Below are positions 17,238 to 26,540 of a DNA stretch of 64,000 bases, one piece after another. Below the pieces are notes generated by a model. That model was not told where the DNA came from and ran no database searches. It was given only the letters and a program-made list of their open reading frames with translations. This stretch comes from JAJKIP01 sp037200685 (GTDB taxonomy: Bacteria; Bacteroidota; Bacteroidia; Chitinophagales; Chitinophagaceae): the NCBI GenBank assembly GCA_037200685.1, contig JBBCIG010000008.1, positions 496,001 to 560,000 of the forward strand, in the 5' to 3' direction. The position numbers and the translations under genes were made by a program. The number at the start of each line of letters is the position of its first letter. Within the stretch, counting starts at the first letter, position 1.

Positions 17238-18008
17238 TTATGACTGATTTATCTGCTCCTTCATCTGCTCTCCCGTTTTTCCAAATCGTCTTTCCCGGCC
17301 CTGGTAATCCAAAATCGCTTCATACAAATTTTCCTTACGGAAATCCGGCCAGCGCACATTGGTAAAATACAATTCCGCATAAGCAAGCTGGTACAATAAG
17401 AAATTGCTGATGCGAAATTCACCACTGGTACGGATCATCAATTCCGGGTCAGGAAATTCGCTCGTACAAAGATATTTCTGCAAAATACCCTGGTCAATCG
17501 CTTCTACATTCAGTTTACCCAACTTCACTTCGTGAGCTATATTTTTAACCGCATTCAATAATTCCCAACGGCCACTATAGCTTAAAGCCATTATCAAATT
17601 CAAGCCAGTATTGTTCTTCGTGATGTCCAGTGCTTCATTCAATTCTTGTCTCGCATATTCAGGCAACATGGTCATATCACCTATCACATGCAGCTTGATT
17701 TTATTTTTATGCAGGCTTTCAACTTCCTGGCGGATGGTGCTGACCAATAACTCCATTAATCCCACTACTTCATATTCAGGCCTGTCCCAATTTTCGGTGG
17801 AAAATGCATAAAGAGTAAGATAGCCAACACCGAGTTCAGCGCATCCTTCCACAATATTGCGTACGCTTTCTACTCCATGAAAATGACCATAGAGGCGGTC
17901 CTGCCCCTGCTCTTTCGCCCAACGCCCATTTCCATCCATGATGATGGCGATGTGCCTTGGCAATCTTTCTTTATCAATTTGTTGCAATAGTCCTGACATA
18001 CGGTTCAT
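17238..18008 (-). CDS. uppS: Isoprenyl transferase (undecaprenyl diphosphate synthase family)
   Basis: A 256-residue cis-prenyltransferase making the C55 lipid carrier for peptidoglycan and other envelope glycans. Visible motifs are IIMDGNGRWAKEQG (catalytic Asp and phosphate binding), ALSYSGRWEL, and PELMIRTSGEFRISNFLL with the downstream ELYFT. Length is typical. The start could be the first Met or Met4 (MSGLLQQ). It sits between the DUF6089 barrel gene and bamA, a conserved envelope-biogenesis neighbourhood. Confidence 0.96.
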   Translation of the reverse strand: MNRMSGLLQQIDKERLPRHIAIIMDGNGRWAKEQGQDRLYGHFHGVESVRNIVEGCAELGVGYLTLYAFSTENWDRPEYEVVGLMELLVSTIRQEVESLHKNKIKLHVIGDMTMLPEYARQELNEALDITKNNTGLNLIMALSYSGRWELLNAVKNIAHEVKLGKLNVEAIDQGILQKYLCTSEFPDPELMIRTSGEFRISNFLLYQLAYAELYFTNVRWPDFRKENLYEAILDYQGRERRFGKTGEQMKEQINQS

Positions 18009-18070
18009 CCCCGCGGGATGCCTCTAAAGGGGAGCAAAGGTATTAATTTATATAAACGCCCTGAGGATTT

Positions 18071-18931
18071 TTAATAAGCGGTCGGGCACCTGTACGACTG
18101 AATGTTGAAAGTAATATGGATCATAGCCGTTACAAACTGGTCTTTTTGCCTGCTGTTTCCTCTTTGACGGCCGGGAACACCAATAGATTCGCCAATTTCA
18201 TAAGAGCGGTCGCTCAGTAACTGGGCTTGGGAAGGACTGCCATCCGGGTTAAGCGGGAATACAGAAGGGTCTACATATGTTTTACTTACATCATCTAAAT
18301 AATCTGTATTGGTAAAGCGGTGCAGTATCTCAAAGCCGATATTAAACCTCTCATTTAATGAGTATTTAATTCCTGCGCCAAAAGGAAAACATATTCCCAT
18401 GGTGCTGTACTGCTTCCTGTCGGGGTATAAACTGCTTTCCTGGCCTTCGGTACCGAGCGTACGCAGAAAAATCTTTTCGCCGGCCAAATAAGCAAAAGGA
18501 TCATAACTGAATATTCCAGCTCCGAACGTGACATAAGGAGTAAAACTATACAACGGCTCACCCGGCATAAAACGGAAAAAATTAAAATCCCCCTGCAAAG
18601 ACAGTTCCCACACATTGCTGTTGAAACTAAGGTTGCGGCGGTACATATATTCGTTGCGGGAATTATAAATATCAGAATAGCCGAGGCGGGCAAACGAAGC
18701 GCCGAGCCTGGCTGCCACATAATTGTTGAAATTCTTGCGGAAAAAGACTGAAGCGGCCATTTTAGGCCTGTTAAGGTAGGCACGGGTGTTCAGGTCGCCA
18801 AAATAATGACCGGCGCCGAGGCCAATACCAAATTCTCCTTCCTGGACAATCTCATTCTGAGAAAAAGACGTAGCCGGAAAAAAGACAACCGTCAAACTCA
18901 GTAAAGCAGCAGCAAAAATTTTCTTCATCAT
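18071..18931 (-). CDS. DUF6089 family outer-membrane beta-barrel protein
   Basis: A 286-residue exported protein with signal MMKKIFAAALLSLTVVFFPA, then VQEGEFGIGLGAGHYFGDLN, the characteristic DUF6089 opening, and a series of amphipathic strands with aromatic girdles. It has a long C-terminal portion with extracellular-loop-like segments. Its position directly upstream of uppS and downstream of nadK is conserved in Bacteroidota. Likely an outer-membrane structural or assembly-related protein; no activity is known. Confidence 0.88.
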   Translation of the reverse strand: MMKKIFAAALLSLTVVFFPATSFSQNEIVQEGEFGIGLGAGHYFGDLNTRAYLNRPKMAASVFFRKNFNNYVAARLGASFARLGYSDIYNSRNEYMYRRNLSFNSNVWELSLQGDFNFFRFMPGEPLYSFTPYVTFGAGIFSYDPFAYLAGEKIFLRTLGTEGQESSLYPDRKQYSTMGICFPFGAGIKYSLNERFNIGFEILHRFTNTDYLDDVSKTYVDPSVFPLNPDGSPSQAQLLSDRSYEIGESIGVPGRQRGNSRQKDQFVTAMIHITFNIQSYRCPTAY

Positions 18932-19000
18932 AACCTGTAAATGAGGTTTGGGATAAACTAGAACGGGAAAATAGTAATTTTCTTTTATGAAAAGGCCTTT

Positions 19001-19882
19001 TTAATTTCGTTTATCAAGGCCCCAGGTAAGCTTATCGTGCAGTGTTTGCAGGAAGCTGTTCTCGCTCAGACGGAGAAGGTTAATGTTAAACCTCTCTTTT
19101 CTGACCGCCAGGGCTACATTTTTACCTACAATTTCTCTCCGTGAATCAAGGGCGCAAATAATATGGTCTGACCGGCTCTCTATTTCAAAAGAGATAACAT
19201 TGTCATCGGGGACAACGATCGGCCTTGCATTTAAATTATGCGGAGCCACGGGTGTAATGACCAAACTACCAGAATCCGGGAAAACGATAGGGCCGCCGCA
19301 GCTTAAGGAATAACCCGTTGACCCTGTTGGCGTAGCCACTATTAATCCATCGGCCCAATAAGTATTTAAAAATTCACCATTGAGATAGGTATGGATTTTT
19401 ATCATGGCCGCTATATCCTGCTTGTGCAAAGCAAATTCATTTAAACCATACGGCACATTTCCAAACAATGGAAGATCAGCATCAAGGTGAATCATCGTTC
19501 TTTTATCTACCACGAATGATCTTTTCACCAGCGCTTTGACTGCTGTTTTTATTTCATCTTTCCCGATACTTGCCAGGAAACCCAGGCGGCCGAAATTGAT
19601 ACCCATTACCGAAATATTCTTGTCTTTTACCAGCGTAATTGTATCCAGTAACGTACCATCACCACCGAGGCTGATGATGAATTCAACTTCACCTGTTAAA
19701 TGTTCTGAAAGAGAAAAGGTAACCGTGTTTTCAGGAAGCTGTATACTATTCCTGATCTGTTCAAAAAAATTATCAAAGATCAGTGGCTGTATCTTCTCCC
19801 TGGCGAGCTCGTCAAAAAAAAATTGCACATACTCCCGCTGATCTTCTTCCATTATCCTGCTATAGATGGCTGCTTTCATCAA
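19001..19882 (-). CDS. nadK: NAD kinase
   Basis: A 293-residue enzyme phosphorylating NAD to NADP. The GGDGTLLDTI motif (about 73-82), NFGRLGFLA, the NEFALHK segment, and TPTGSTGYSLSCGGPIV define the family. Cytoplasmic. It lies between the DUF6089 gene and a POTRA-type outer-membrane protein gene; the order CBS protein-(POTRA protein)-nadK-DUF6089-uppS-bamA is a known Bacteroidota string. Start at Met1 or Met2 is equivalent. Confidence 0.96.
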   Translation of the reverse strand: MMKAAIYSRIMEEDQREYVQFFFDELAREKIQPLIFDNFFEQIRNSIQLPENTVTFSLSEHLTGEVEFIISLGGDGTLLDTITLVKDKNISVMGINFGRLGFLASIGKDEIKTAVKALVKRSFVVDKRTMIHLDADLPLFGNVPYGLNEFALHKQDIAAMIKIHTYLNGEFLNTYWADGLIVATPTGSTGYSLSCGGPIVFPDSGSLVITPVAPHNLNARPIVVPDDNVISFEIESRSDHIICALDSRREIVGKNVALAVRKERFNINLLRLSENSFLQTLHDKLTWGLDKRN

Positions 19883-19946
19883 AATTTTTTATTTAAAATA
19901 AAAAGCAAGGTTTGTTTTAGCTCATTGCTTCTATTTTCATGCGATA

Positions 19947-21410
19947 TCAGAAGAGTGACCTTCGGTGTAAAAATAACCCGTTTTGGCCTAACTGGTTAAA
20001 TGACCATTCCAGCTTCAATGTAAAATCATAGATAGAGATAATGTCAAGCCCGATGCCGGAAGAGAACAACATTTTGTTGGATAAAGAATTATTGCCGGGA
20101 TTAGGATTATATATGTAGCCCGTATTACCATATACTTTACCGTAAATTTTTATCGGGATGCGCATCGGCGCTAATTTTTTTATGCCCGGAATTCTGAAAT
20201 CAAAATTTAAAAGTCTTCTCGAAAAAGAAGCTTTAACATAGGCGCCGGCCGTTCCATCCACCACATAATATTCATACCCCTGCATAAAAACATCCTGGTA
20301 TCCTAACAACCGCTGGTTGAAATAAGGTTGTGAAAAGGGTAACTTAAGCACTCCAACAGTACTCAAGCTAAAAAAAGATCTCTTTCCTGTAGGCCAGTAT
20401 CCGGAACCTTTAAAGTAAACCTGCCACATATTAACAGCTTTGCTGAGGCCTCTTTTACTGGCGCCAATCTCCGCCGCATAGCCTTTGGTAGGATAAGGAA
20501 TATAATCTAGGTCATAATAGTTCATGATATAATACAACTCCGGGAATTCGACACGTTTTCTACCGGTCTGAAAATAAGAAGGGTTTAGTTTTACAATAGT
20601 ATCGGCTATCGTTTCTCTTGTATAAGCGAGGCCAAAGCGATGTCTTGTCCGTATCGCTCTTCTATAGGTAAGTTCCGTATAAGTACTGAAAAAATTTCTT
20701 ACATAATTTTCGTTGTCCCTGAAAAAAACCTGCTTATCGTCTATTGAATTATAATTCATCTCACGGTTCTTACCAATCGCCAGTCCTGTATTGATTCCCC
20801 ACTTCATACCCTTATCAAAATAGAGGCGGTCATAACTGAAAGAAAATTGTTTGGTATATCCATTGATAAGAAAAATACGGAGCTTATCGTTCCTGCCGGT
20901 TACATTATTATATAAAAGCTTGGCGCCATAATTCACTCTTTTGAAACTGGCTTTCTGTTCTACCAGCCATTGATTCAGGTTCCTGTCCACCGGCCGGAAG
21001 TAGGGAACGGGAAAAATATACCACCGTTCTTTCACCTGCACCAGCACATCTACATTGTATCCTTCAAAACTTTTCAACGCTACAATCACTTCATGAAACA
21101 AAGCCGTGTTCATCAATTGTTTTCTGCCTGTTTCAAATTTCTTTACGATATCCTGGAGCAAATATTTATCACCCGAACGAAAAGGAAGCTCACGAAGTAG
21201 AATACTTTCTTTGGTTTTTTTATTCCCAACAATAACAATATTCCTGACAATGAAAAGAGATTCATTCGGAACATGCGAAGTATCAACCGGGGGTATAACA
21301 ATAGATTGATGTAGAGAAGAATCCCCTGTACCCGTATTCTGTGCAACCAGGTGTTGACAGAAAGCAATCGCTAGCACGAGCCATAAACAATATTTTTTTC
21401 CGCTCAACAT
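19947..21410 (-). CDS. POTRA-containing Omp85-like outer-membrane protein
   Basis: A 487-residue exported protein. Signal peptide to about 23, one clear POTRA-like domain (about 50-130: FIVRNIVIVGNKKTKESILL and DVLVQVKERWYIF), then a barrel with strands such as LRIFLINGYTKQFSFSY and a C-terminal segment IYDFTLKLEWSFNQL. This is far shorter than BamA (914), with one POTRA in place of five, so it belongs to the small Omp85/surface-antigen group. It probably works in outer-membrane assembly or transport, but its client is unknown. Confidence 0.85.
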   Translation of the reverse strand: MLSGKKYCLWLVLAIAFCQHLVAQNTGTGDSSLHQSIVIPPVDTSHVPNESLFIVRNIVIVGNKKTKESILLRELPFRSGDKYLLQDIVKKFETGRKQLMNTALFHEVIVALKSFEGYNVDVLVQVKERWYIFPVPYFRPVDRNLNQWLVEQKASFKRVNYGAKLLYNNVTGRNDKLRIFLINGYTKQFSFSYDRLYFDKGMKWGINTGLAIGKNREMNYNSIDDKQVFFRDNENYVRNFFSTYTELTYRRAIRTRHRFGLAYTRETIADTIVKLNPSYFQTGRKRVEFPELYYIMNYYDLDYIPYPTKGYAAEIGASKRGLSKAVNMWQVYFKGSGYWPTGKRSFFSLSTVGVLKLPFSQPYFNQRLLGYQDVFMQGYEYYVVDGTAGAYVKASFSRRLLNFDFRIPGIKKLAPMRIPIKIYGKVYGNTGYIYNPNPGNNSLSNKMLFSSGIGLDIISIYDFTLKLEWSFNQLGQNGLFLHRRSLF

Positions 21411-21482
21411 TCAGGGGAGCCCAAGATCATCTAAATTAACGGGATTTTTCTATCAATATTGAAAAAGCTGTGCCGGGAATTA

Positions 21483-22145
21483 TCAGATTTTAAGATAATT
21501 CATGAGGTTGTCATAGTTATTTCGCAATTCGTTTACATATAGCTCTTCGCCAAAGTAATATTTAACATTATACTCATAGCGTTGAAACGTAGCGACTATA
21601 TCAGACACTTCAGGTTTATTAACCCTGATGGTGACCTGCATCATTCCTGTTGCAGGATCATTGGATGTATTGAGTTGGGTAATTTGCGCATCATTTGTTT
21701 CTACCAGTTTACTTATTTCGTTAAATGAGTAATGGTTGCTTTCCACTTCGAGCACAATGAGACCGCCGGGTTCATTAAGGCTCATAAATTCGGATGCATG
21801 TTTCAGCAAATCCGTGTAAGCAACAGCGCCTGTCAGGTCATTATCTTCATCCACCACCGGCACTACGGTTAAACCATTTTCTGTTGCTACCTGTATTGCT
21901 TTTAAAAAATGTTCGGTAGTTTTTACCGCATTATTTCCAAACGATTGCTGCAGGGTACTCAATTCTACATGATCATTATCCACCACTAACAAATCATCTT
22001 CGCTGATGATACCTACATATTTTTCACCATCCACTACAGGTAAATGAGTGACATGGTTATCATTCATCAACTGAAGCGCCTGGTATACCTTGTCACCAAG
22101 GTGCAGGTAAGGAAGATTTTGTGTTTGTAGTTCGCCTGTTAACAT
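21483..22145 (-). CDS. CBS-domain protein
   Basis: A 220-residue soluble protein. Two CBS motifs span about 1-125 (YLHLGDKVYQALQLMNDNHVTHLPVVD and ATENGLTVVPVVDEDNDLTG), making one Bateman module that should bind an adenine nucleotide. The C-terminal part (about 145-215) resembles an ACT-like fold (GLIVLEVESNHYSFNEISKLVE). Such genes commonly lie upstream of nadK in Bacteroidota, hinting at nucleotide sensing, but the ligand is not known. Confidence 0.88.
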   Translation of the reverse strand: MLTGELQTQNLPYLHLGDKVYQALQLMNDNHVTHLPVVDGEKYVGIISEDDLLVVDNDHVELSTLQQSFGNNAVKTTEHFLKAIQVATENGLTVVPVVDEDNDLTGAVAYTDLLKHASEFMSLNEPGGLIVLEVESNHYSFNEISKLVETNDAQITQLNTSNDPATGMMQVTIRVNKPEVSDIVATFQRYEYNVKYYFGEELYVNELRNNYDNLMNYLKI

Positions 22146-22183
22146 GGATCGCGGCTCCTTATTTTTATTGAAGACCCAAATGA

Positions 22184-22963
22184 TCAGGCAACTGTTGCAG
22201 GTTCATTGAGTTTTTTCAAAAATTTATGAAGGATGGCATTAAATTCATCGGGCACCTCCATCATCGGTGCATGGCCACACTTGTCAATAAAATACAATTC
22301 ACTGTTGGGGATCAGTTTATTAAACTCCCTTGCCACGAAAGGCGGAGTAATGGTATCGTTATTTCCCCATACTAATAACGTTGGCTTTGTGATTTGATTG
22401 AGTTCTTCCCCCAAATTATTTCTGATCGCACTTTTAGCAAGCGCAATAATTTTAATCACTTTCAGGCGATTGTTAGTAATACCAAAGACTTCATCCACTA
22501 ATTCTTTCGTCGCCATTTTCGGATCATAGAAAGTCAGCTCGGATTTGCGGCGGATATATTCATAATCACCTCTTTTGGGATAAGAATCTCCCATACCATT
22601 TTCAAATAAACCGGAACTACCTGTAAGAATGATTGATTTAATACAATCGGGCTTATTTTTTAAAACATACACGAGGCCTACATGCCCACCAAGTGAATTG
22701 CCTAACAGGTGAACATTTTTGTATCCTCTGGCTTCAATGAATTTATTGACAAATTTTGCGAGATCGCTAACGGAAGTATGCAGCAAATCCATCTCCAGCA
22801 GCGGCAACATCGGCACCACTACTTTATTATACTGTTTGAAATATTCAATAAGGCTTTGAAAATTACTCAGGGCGCCAAACAGGCCATGCAATAACACAAG
22901 CGGTTCACCCTCGCCTTCTTCAATGTATTTGAACTTGTTATCCTGTTTGATTTCGTAACTCAT
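22184..22963 (-). CDS. Alpha/beta-fold hydrolase
   Basis: A 259-residue hydrolase. The HGLFGALSNF oxyanion loop, the nucleophile elbow GNSLGGH (Ser near 108), the acid in WGNNDTITPP and the His in DKCGHAPMMEVPDEF complete a catalytic triad. No signal peptide, so cytoplasmic. The sequence is close to the hydrolase group that includes esterases and haloperoxidase-like enzymes; substrate unknown. It is 38 bp upstream of the CBS gene on the same strand. Confidence 0.88.
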   Translation of the reverse strand: MSYEIKQDNKFKYIEEGEGEPLVLLHGLFGALSNFQSLIEYFKQYNKVVVPMLPLLEMDLLHTSVSDLAKFVNKFIEARGYKNVHLLGNSLGGHVGLVYVLKNKPDCIKSIILTGSSGLFENGMGDSYPKRGDYEYIRRKSELTFYDPKMATKELVDEVFGITNNRLKVIKIIALAKSAIRNNLGEELNQITKPTLLVWGNNDTITPPFVAREFNKLIPNSELYFIDKCGHAPMMEVPDEFNAILHKFLKKLNEPATVA

Positions 22964-23149
22964 TTCCCCGGTTCTGTTAATTTTTGCTAAAATAATCGTT
23001 TTGCTGCAAATATTTTAGCCCACATTTGAAGTATTAATAGGATATACGCAAAGATAACAAGTTGAGTGCCTTTTAAGTAGATTTTAAGCACTCTTATTAT
23101 AAAACATCAATACTTGTTGAATAACAAACAAAAAGAAAGGGTTTATTGA

Positions 23150-23222
23150 CCGGGCTGCATTGCTACTATCATCGTCCCTTGCGGCGCTCCGTTCATCTTC
23201 CTGTTCTTTATTCAGCATTTGC
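23150..23222 (+). repeat. Dispersed intergenic repeat, copy 5
   Basis: Reads CGGGCTGCATTGCTACTATC, ATCGTCCCTTGCGGCGCTCC, GTTCATCTTCCTGTTCTTTA, TTCAGCATTTGCGG. It is part of a 655-bp gene-free spacer (22964-23618) that also holds a palindromic cluster and copy 6 in opposite orientation. Confidence 0.75.
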
Positions 23223-23298
23223 GGAAGATCCGGACGTTTTCGGGGCAACATTCCCATTGAATATTGGAAATAATGGTCATGTTTCATTTCCGGAAAAC

Positions 23299-23452
23299 TA
23301 ATGTCACCCCTTCGGGGTTTTAATATCCTCGACAATCCATTTCTTGTCTATATAAATTACACCCTTTCAGGGTTAAAATCCCGAAGGGATGATATTAATA
23401 TAGAAACAAGACAAATTGAATTTCACCAAACCCCGAAGGGGTGACATTAGAT
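23299..23452. repeat. CCCCTTCGGGG-type palindromic repeat cluster
   Basis: AATGTCACCCCTTCGGGGTT near 23302 and its inverse AACCCCGAAGGGGTGACATT near 23430 form a long inverted pair. Between them lie CACCCTTTCAGGGTTAAAAT and ATCCCGAAGGGATGATATTA, each with its own small palindrome. A degenerate CATTCCCCGCAGGGAACG follows at about 23470. This resembles extragenic palindromic elements scattered in Bacteroidota genomes; no gene is present. Confidence 0.7.
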
Positions 23453-23536
23453 AAAAATTAATCTAATGACATTCCCCGCAGGGAACGAAACAATACGATA
23501 GAAATAAAATACAATCAATAAAGAAATTTCAATACA

Positions 23537-23608
23537 CGATGAGTAGAGAACCGGAAGATGAAGAGTGCGACGCAACGAAGATGATCAGGGAACCGAAGCC
23601 GGGCTACA
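23537..23608 (-). repeat. Dispersed intergenic repeat, copy 6
   Basis: Reads GATGAGTAGAGAACCGGAAG, ATGAAGAGTGCGACGCAACG, AAGATGATCAGGGAACCGAA, GCCGGGCTAC. Opposite orientation to copy 5, about 320 bp away; it abuts the end of the cvpA-like gene. Confidence 0.75.
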
Positions 23609-23618
23609 AAATATCTCT

Positions 23619-24152
23619 CTATAATTTGTGTGCTACGCCATCAAAAAAGTTTTCTAATTGCGTAAACATGTCTTTGAAAAAAGGAATGACAGCGCCAAGG
23701 CTGTTGATAGCTTTTGGCCCCCAGGGCTGCACGAAAGAATAGGTCACTGATTTTTCAATAGTGGCGGGTTGTATAAGTTTTACCTGCCCCGCATAAAAAA
23801 GTAATACACTGAATACAATGGTATAAATAGCTATATAAAAAACAATTCCACCGATGCGGTTCACCCATCCGAGCATAGTTAACTCAACGGTGCGCTGCAG
23901 CAATTTTGCACCCCAGCGAATGAGCAATACTACAATTATAAAAACAACGATGAAGGAAATAACGGGCAACCATTCTTTTGAAACATTTACGTTGTCCCCA
24001 ATGTAATTGGCAACAACTGCGGAAAGTTTCATGGCGGCGGCAAGACCGATGATGATAGCGATGAAAGAAAAAACGCCGAGAATCAACCCACGCTGGTAAC
24101 CTTTGAAAATTGCAAGGATAAGTACAACTGCGAATACAAGATCAAGTAGCAT
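23619..24152 (-). CDS. CvpA family membrane protein
   Basis: A 177-residue inner-membrane protein with four predicted helices (about 3-20, 27-48, 63-82, 98-121). The opening MLLDLVFAVVLILAIFKGYQRGLILG is the CvpA/colicin V production signature. The C-terminal tail is amphipathic. The family has been linked to envelope homeostasis and colicin production; the actual role here is unknown. It is followed downstream by repeat copy 6 and preceded by a yqeY-like gene. Confidence 0.88.
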   Translation of the reverse strand: MLLDLVFAVVLILAIFKGYQRGLILGVFSFIAIIIGLAAAMKLSAVVANYIGDNVNVSKEWLPVISFIVVFIIVVLLIRWGAKLLQRTVELTMLGWVNRIGGIVFYIAIYTIVFSVLLFYAGQVKLIQPATIEKSVTYSFVQPWGPKAINSLGAVIPFFKDMFTQLENFFDGVAHKL

Positions 24153-24221
24153 GGTGGTGAATAAATGGTTGTAAAAACAAACGGATGACCACTTAAGAAA
24201 GTATCCGGGACGTTATATTAG

Positions 24222-24674
24222 TTATTTATTTAACAACTCCTTTACCATGGCGGAAATAGTTTTGCCATCTGCTTTGCCCGCTAATTTTTTAGTAGCAGCG
24301 CCCATTACTTTTCCTATGTCGGCAGGTGAGCTGGCGCCTGTTTCCGCAATGATCACTGTTAACATTTCTTTTAACTCATCACCGGAAAGTTGTTTGGGCA
24401 AAAACTTTTCGATCACTTCTATTTCTTCTTGTTCTTTTTGAGCCAGGTCAGCACGGTTTTGCTGCTGGTATATTTCTAATGAATCTTTTCTTTGTTTCAC
24501 GAGCTTCTGCAACATTTTTACTTCATCTTCTTCTTTTAATTCGCCGCCAGCGCCTTCAGAAGTTTTTGCAAGTAATATCGCAGCTTTGATAGCACGCAGG
24601 CTGCGCAATGTTTTTTCATCTTTTGCAAGCATCGCTGTTTTCAGGTCAGCCATTATTTTTTGTTCGAGTGCCAT
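24222..24674 (-). CDS. GatB/YqeY domain protein
   Basis: A 150-residue protein of the YqeY family: LEQKIMADLKTAMLAKDEKTLRSLRAIKAAILL at the N-terminus, charged helices in the middle, and IGKVMGAATKKLAGKADGKTI near the C-terminus, corresponding to the tRNA-binding tail domain of GatB. It lacks the amidotransferase catalytic domain. Function unproven; it may bind tRNA-like structures. Same strand as cvpA-like and gldC genes, so possibly one transcription unit. Confidence 0.92.
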   Translation of the reverse strand: MALEQKIMADLKTAMLAKDEKTLRSLRAIKAAILLAKTSEGAGGELKEEDEVKMLQKLVKQRKDSLEIYQQQNRADLAQKEQEEIEVIEKFLPKQLSGDELKEMLTVIIAETGASSPADIGKVMGAATKKLAGKADGKTISAMVKELLNK

Positions 24675-24742
24675 AATAATTTATGGTTTATAATTTTTAT
24701 ATTATTGTTTGTCGTACATCTAACATCGTACCTCGTACATTC

Positions 24743-25090
24743 CTACGCTTTATTTTCTTTCAATTGTTTTTCCCGGAACTTTTGATAAAAATCCTGGGCG
24801 AAAGTTTTCATTTCGCCTACCATTTCTTTGTGATTGGTGGCCCTGCCGTATGTATCGGCCATTGTCATCATGGTTTGATAAAAAAAGTCGGCCATTTCAT
24901 CCACCATCATATCTTTTGTCCAGAGATCAATGCGCAACGCGGTTTTCTCAGCGCTATCCCAAAAAGATAGCATCATCGCTTTTGCTTTTTGCGGGTTACC
25001 GTCTGTTGCATCAGAAGCATTCCATGTAATAGCATCGGGAACACGGTTTTCATCCGTATGAACATTGATTACAATATTTGAATCGGGCAT
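24743..25090 (-). CDS. gldC: Gliding motility protein GldC
   Basis: A 115-residue soluble protein matching GldC: KTALRIDLWTKDMMVDEMADFF and QTMMTMADTYGRATNHKEMV are its hallmark segments. GldC is associated with gliding motility and T9SS in Bacteroidota, though it is an accessory factor and is present in many non-gliding species. A T9SS cargo gene with a sorting signal lies about 1.5 kb further along, consistent with T9SS in this organism. Confidence 0.9.
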   Translation of the reverse strand: MPDSNIVINVHTDENRVPDAITWNASDATDGNPQKAKAMMLSFWDSAEKTALRIDLWTKDMMVDEMADFFYQTMMTMADTYGRATNHKEMVGEMKTFAQDFYQKFREKQLKENKA

Positions 25091-25124
25091 AGTTTATTTT
25101 AATTAGGGCGCAAAGATAATTAAA

Positions 25125-26249
25125 TCATTTTGCCGCTTTCAGGATACAGTCCCACAGCAGAGCAGCCGTTTTATCCCAACTGTATTGCGTTGAAATTTGT
25201 TTTCCTTTTTCAATTAAACGATTACGCAGCGCTTCATCTTTATATATCATCATCATTTTATCAGCGATATCATGATGCTCGTTCGCTTGCGCATACAACG
25301 CCGCATCGCCGGCTATTTCCTGCATGGATGAATTAGCAGAAGTAATCACAGGTACATTACATTTCATTGCTTCGAGCACGGGCACACCAAACCCTTCCCA
25401 CACGGATGGATAAATTAACGCATAAGCTGAGCCGATAATATTAACCAACTCATTTTCCTCTACATATCCCGTTAGTACCACATCATTTCTATACTTGTAA
25501 GATTCAAGACTTTTGACAAACTGATCATATTTCCATGCAAGCCTTCCGGCCAATACTAATTTCCAATTACTCTTTTGTCGTTTTTTAAAAATGGAAAATG
25601 CTTTCAGCAGGTTAGTAAGATTTTTTCGCGGGTGAATGGCCCCAGCATAAACAAAATAATTTTGTCCGTTGGTATATTTTTCTTTCGCCTCTTCTTTCGT
25701 ATGCTCATCAAGGGGATGAAAAATGTCTTTCGCAGCGCTGTAGACAACATCAATTTTCGCAGCATCCGTTTTATAATGAGCAATAATATCCTGTTTTGAA
25801 AATTCGGACACCGTAGCTACTGATTTAGCCCTTTGTAAAAATTTTGGCGTGTACCTTTTATAGAAAAGTAAATGTGATTTTTTAATAAAAGAAGGATAGT
25901 GCAAAAAAGCAAGATCATGGACTACCAGGCACTGCGGAATTTTTGTGGTTAATGAACAAAAACCATCGCAGGACACAAATAGTTCCGCTTTGTGTTTTTT
26001 TAGAACGACCGGTAGTTTTATATCGTACCACCACTTCCATAATAAAGGGTGGCGTGCGGCCGGTCCTGCAACCACCGGAGTGACATTTTTTCCGAAAATA
26101 AAGCGCATGTCATAAGGTCGGTCGAAGATGAAGACGAACTGGTGTTCGGGATGATCGTTCACTATTCTTCTCCATGTCTCGTAAAGAAAATAACCATAGC
26201 CTTCCAGGTTATTACTTAGTAAAAATCTTGTGTTGACAGCTATTTTCAT
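25125..26249 (-). CDS. Glycosyltransferase, GT4 family
   Basis: A 374-residue GT-B enzyme. The N-terminal Rossmann half starts MKIAVNTRFLLSNNLEGYG and contains LFVSCDGFCSL and VHDLAFLHYPSF. The C-terminal half has FVYAGAIHPRKNLTNLLKAF and the retaining GT4 motif EGFGVPVLEAMKCNVPVITS with the E(x7)E pair. It likely transfers a sugar from an activated nucleotide donor to an envelope or exported glycan. An upstream TTG is in frame, but the ATG at 26247-26249 fits the family N-terminus. It is alone rather than in a polysaccharide cluster. Confidence 0.9.
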   Translation of the reverse strand: MKIAVNTRFLLSNNLEGYGYFLYETWRRIVNDHPEHQFVFIFDRPYDMRFIFGKNVTPVVAGPAARHPLLWKWWYDIKLPVVLKKHKAELFVSCDGFCSLTTKIPQCLVVHDLAFLHYPSFIKKSHLLFYKRYTPKFLQRAKSVATVSEFSKQDIIAHYKTDAAKIDVVYSAAKDIFHPLDEHTKEEAKEKYTNGQNYFVYAGAIHPRKNLTNLLKAFSIFKKRQKSNWKLVLAGRLAWKYDQFVKSLESYKYRNDVVLTGYVEENELVNIIGSAYALIYPSVWEGFGVPVLEAMKCNVPVITSANSSMQEIAGDAALYAQANEHHDIADKMMMIYKDEALRNRLIEKGKQISTQYSWDKTAALLWDCILKAAK

Positions 26250-26540
26250 CAGTCGCAAAGGTAACCGCTTCGTTATATCCCTATTCCTTTTAGGTTTTTA
26301 TAAGAGTAAAATAATACTTTTCAAACCGCATAATTTTTCGCAATGGTTTTCCACGATTAATAACCGGTGTTACTACCTATTAATTTATTTATACAAAACA
26401 AGAAGAATCCCCGGCTTGCTTCACTTAATACTGTAAATAAAATCGAGCATTAATACAATTGGATGCGCCTCTGCGTGTGTCTATCTTTATAATTGTTGAA
26501 TCAGTGAAATCCGACTTATGAAAAACCAAAAAAGTAGCCT

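Noticed and set aside
23299..23452. Possible CRISPR array
   Set aside because: The repeats are inverted palindromes of unequal length with no constant 25-40-bp unit or evenly sized spacers, and there are no cas genes.
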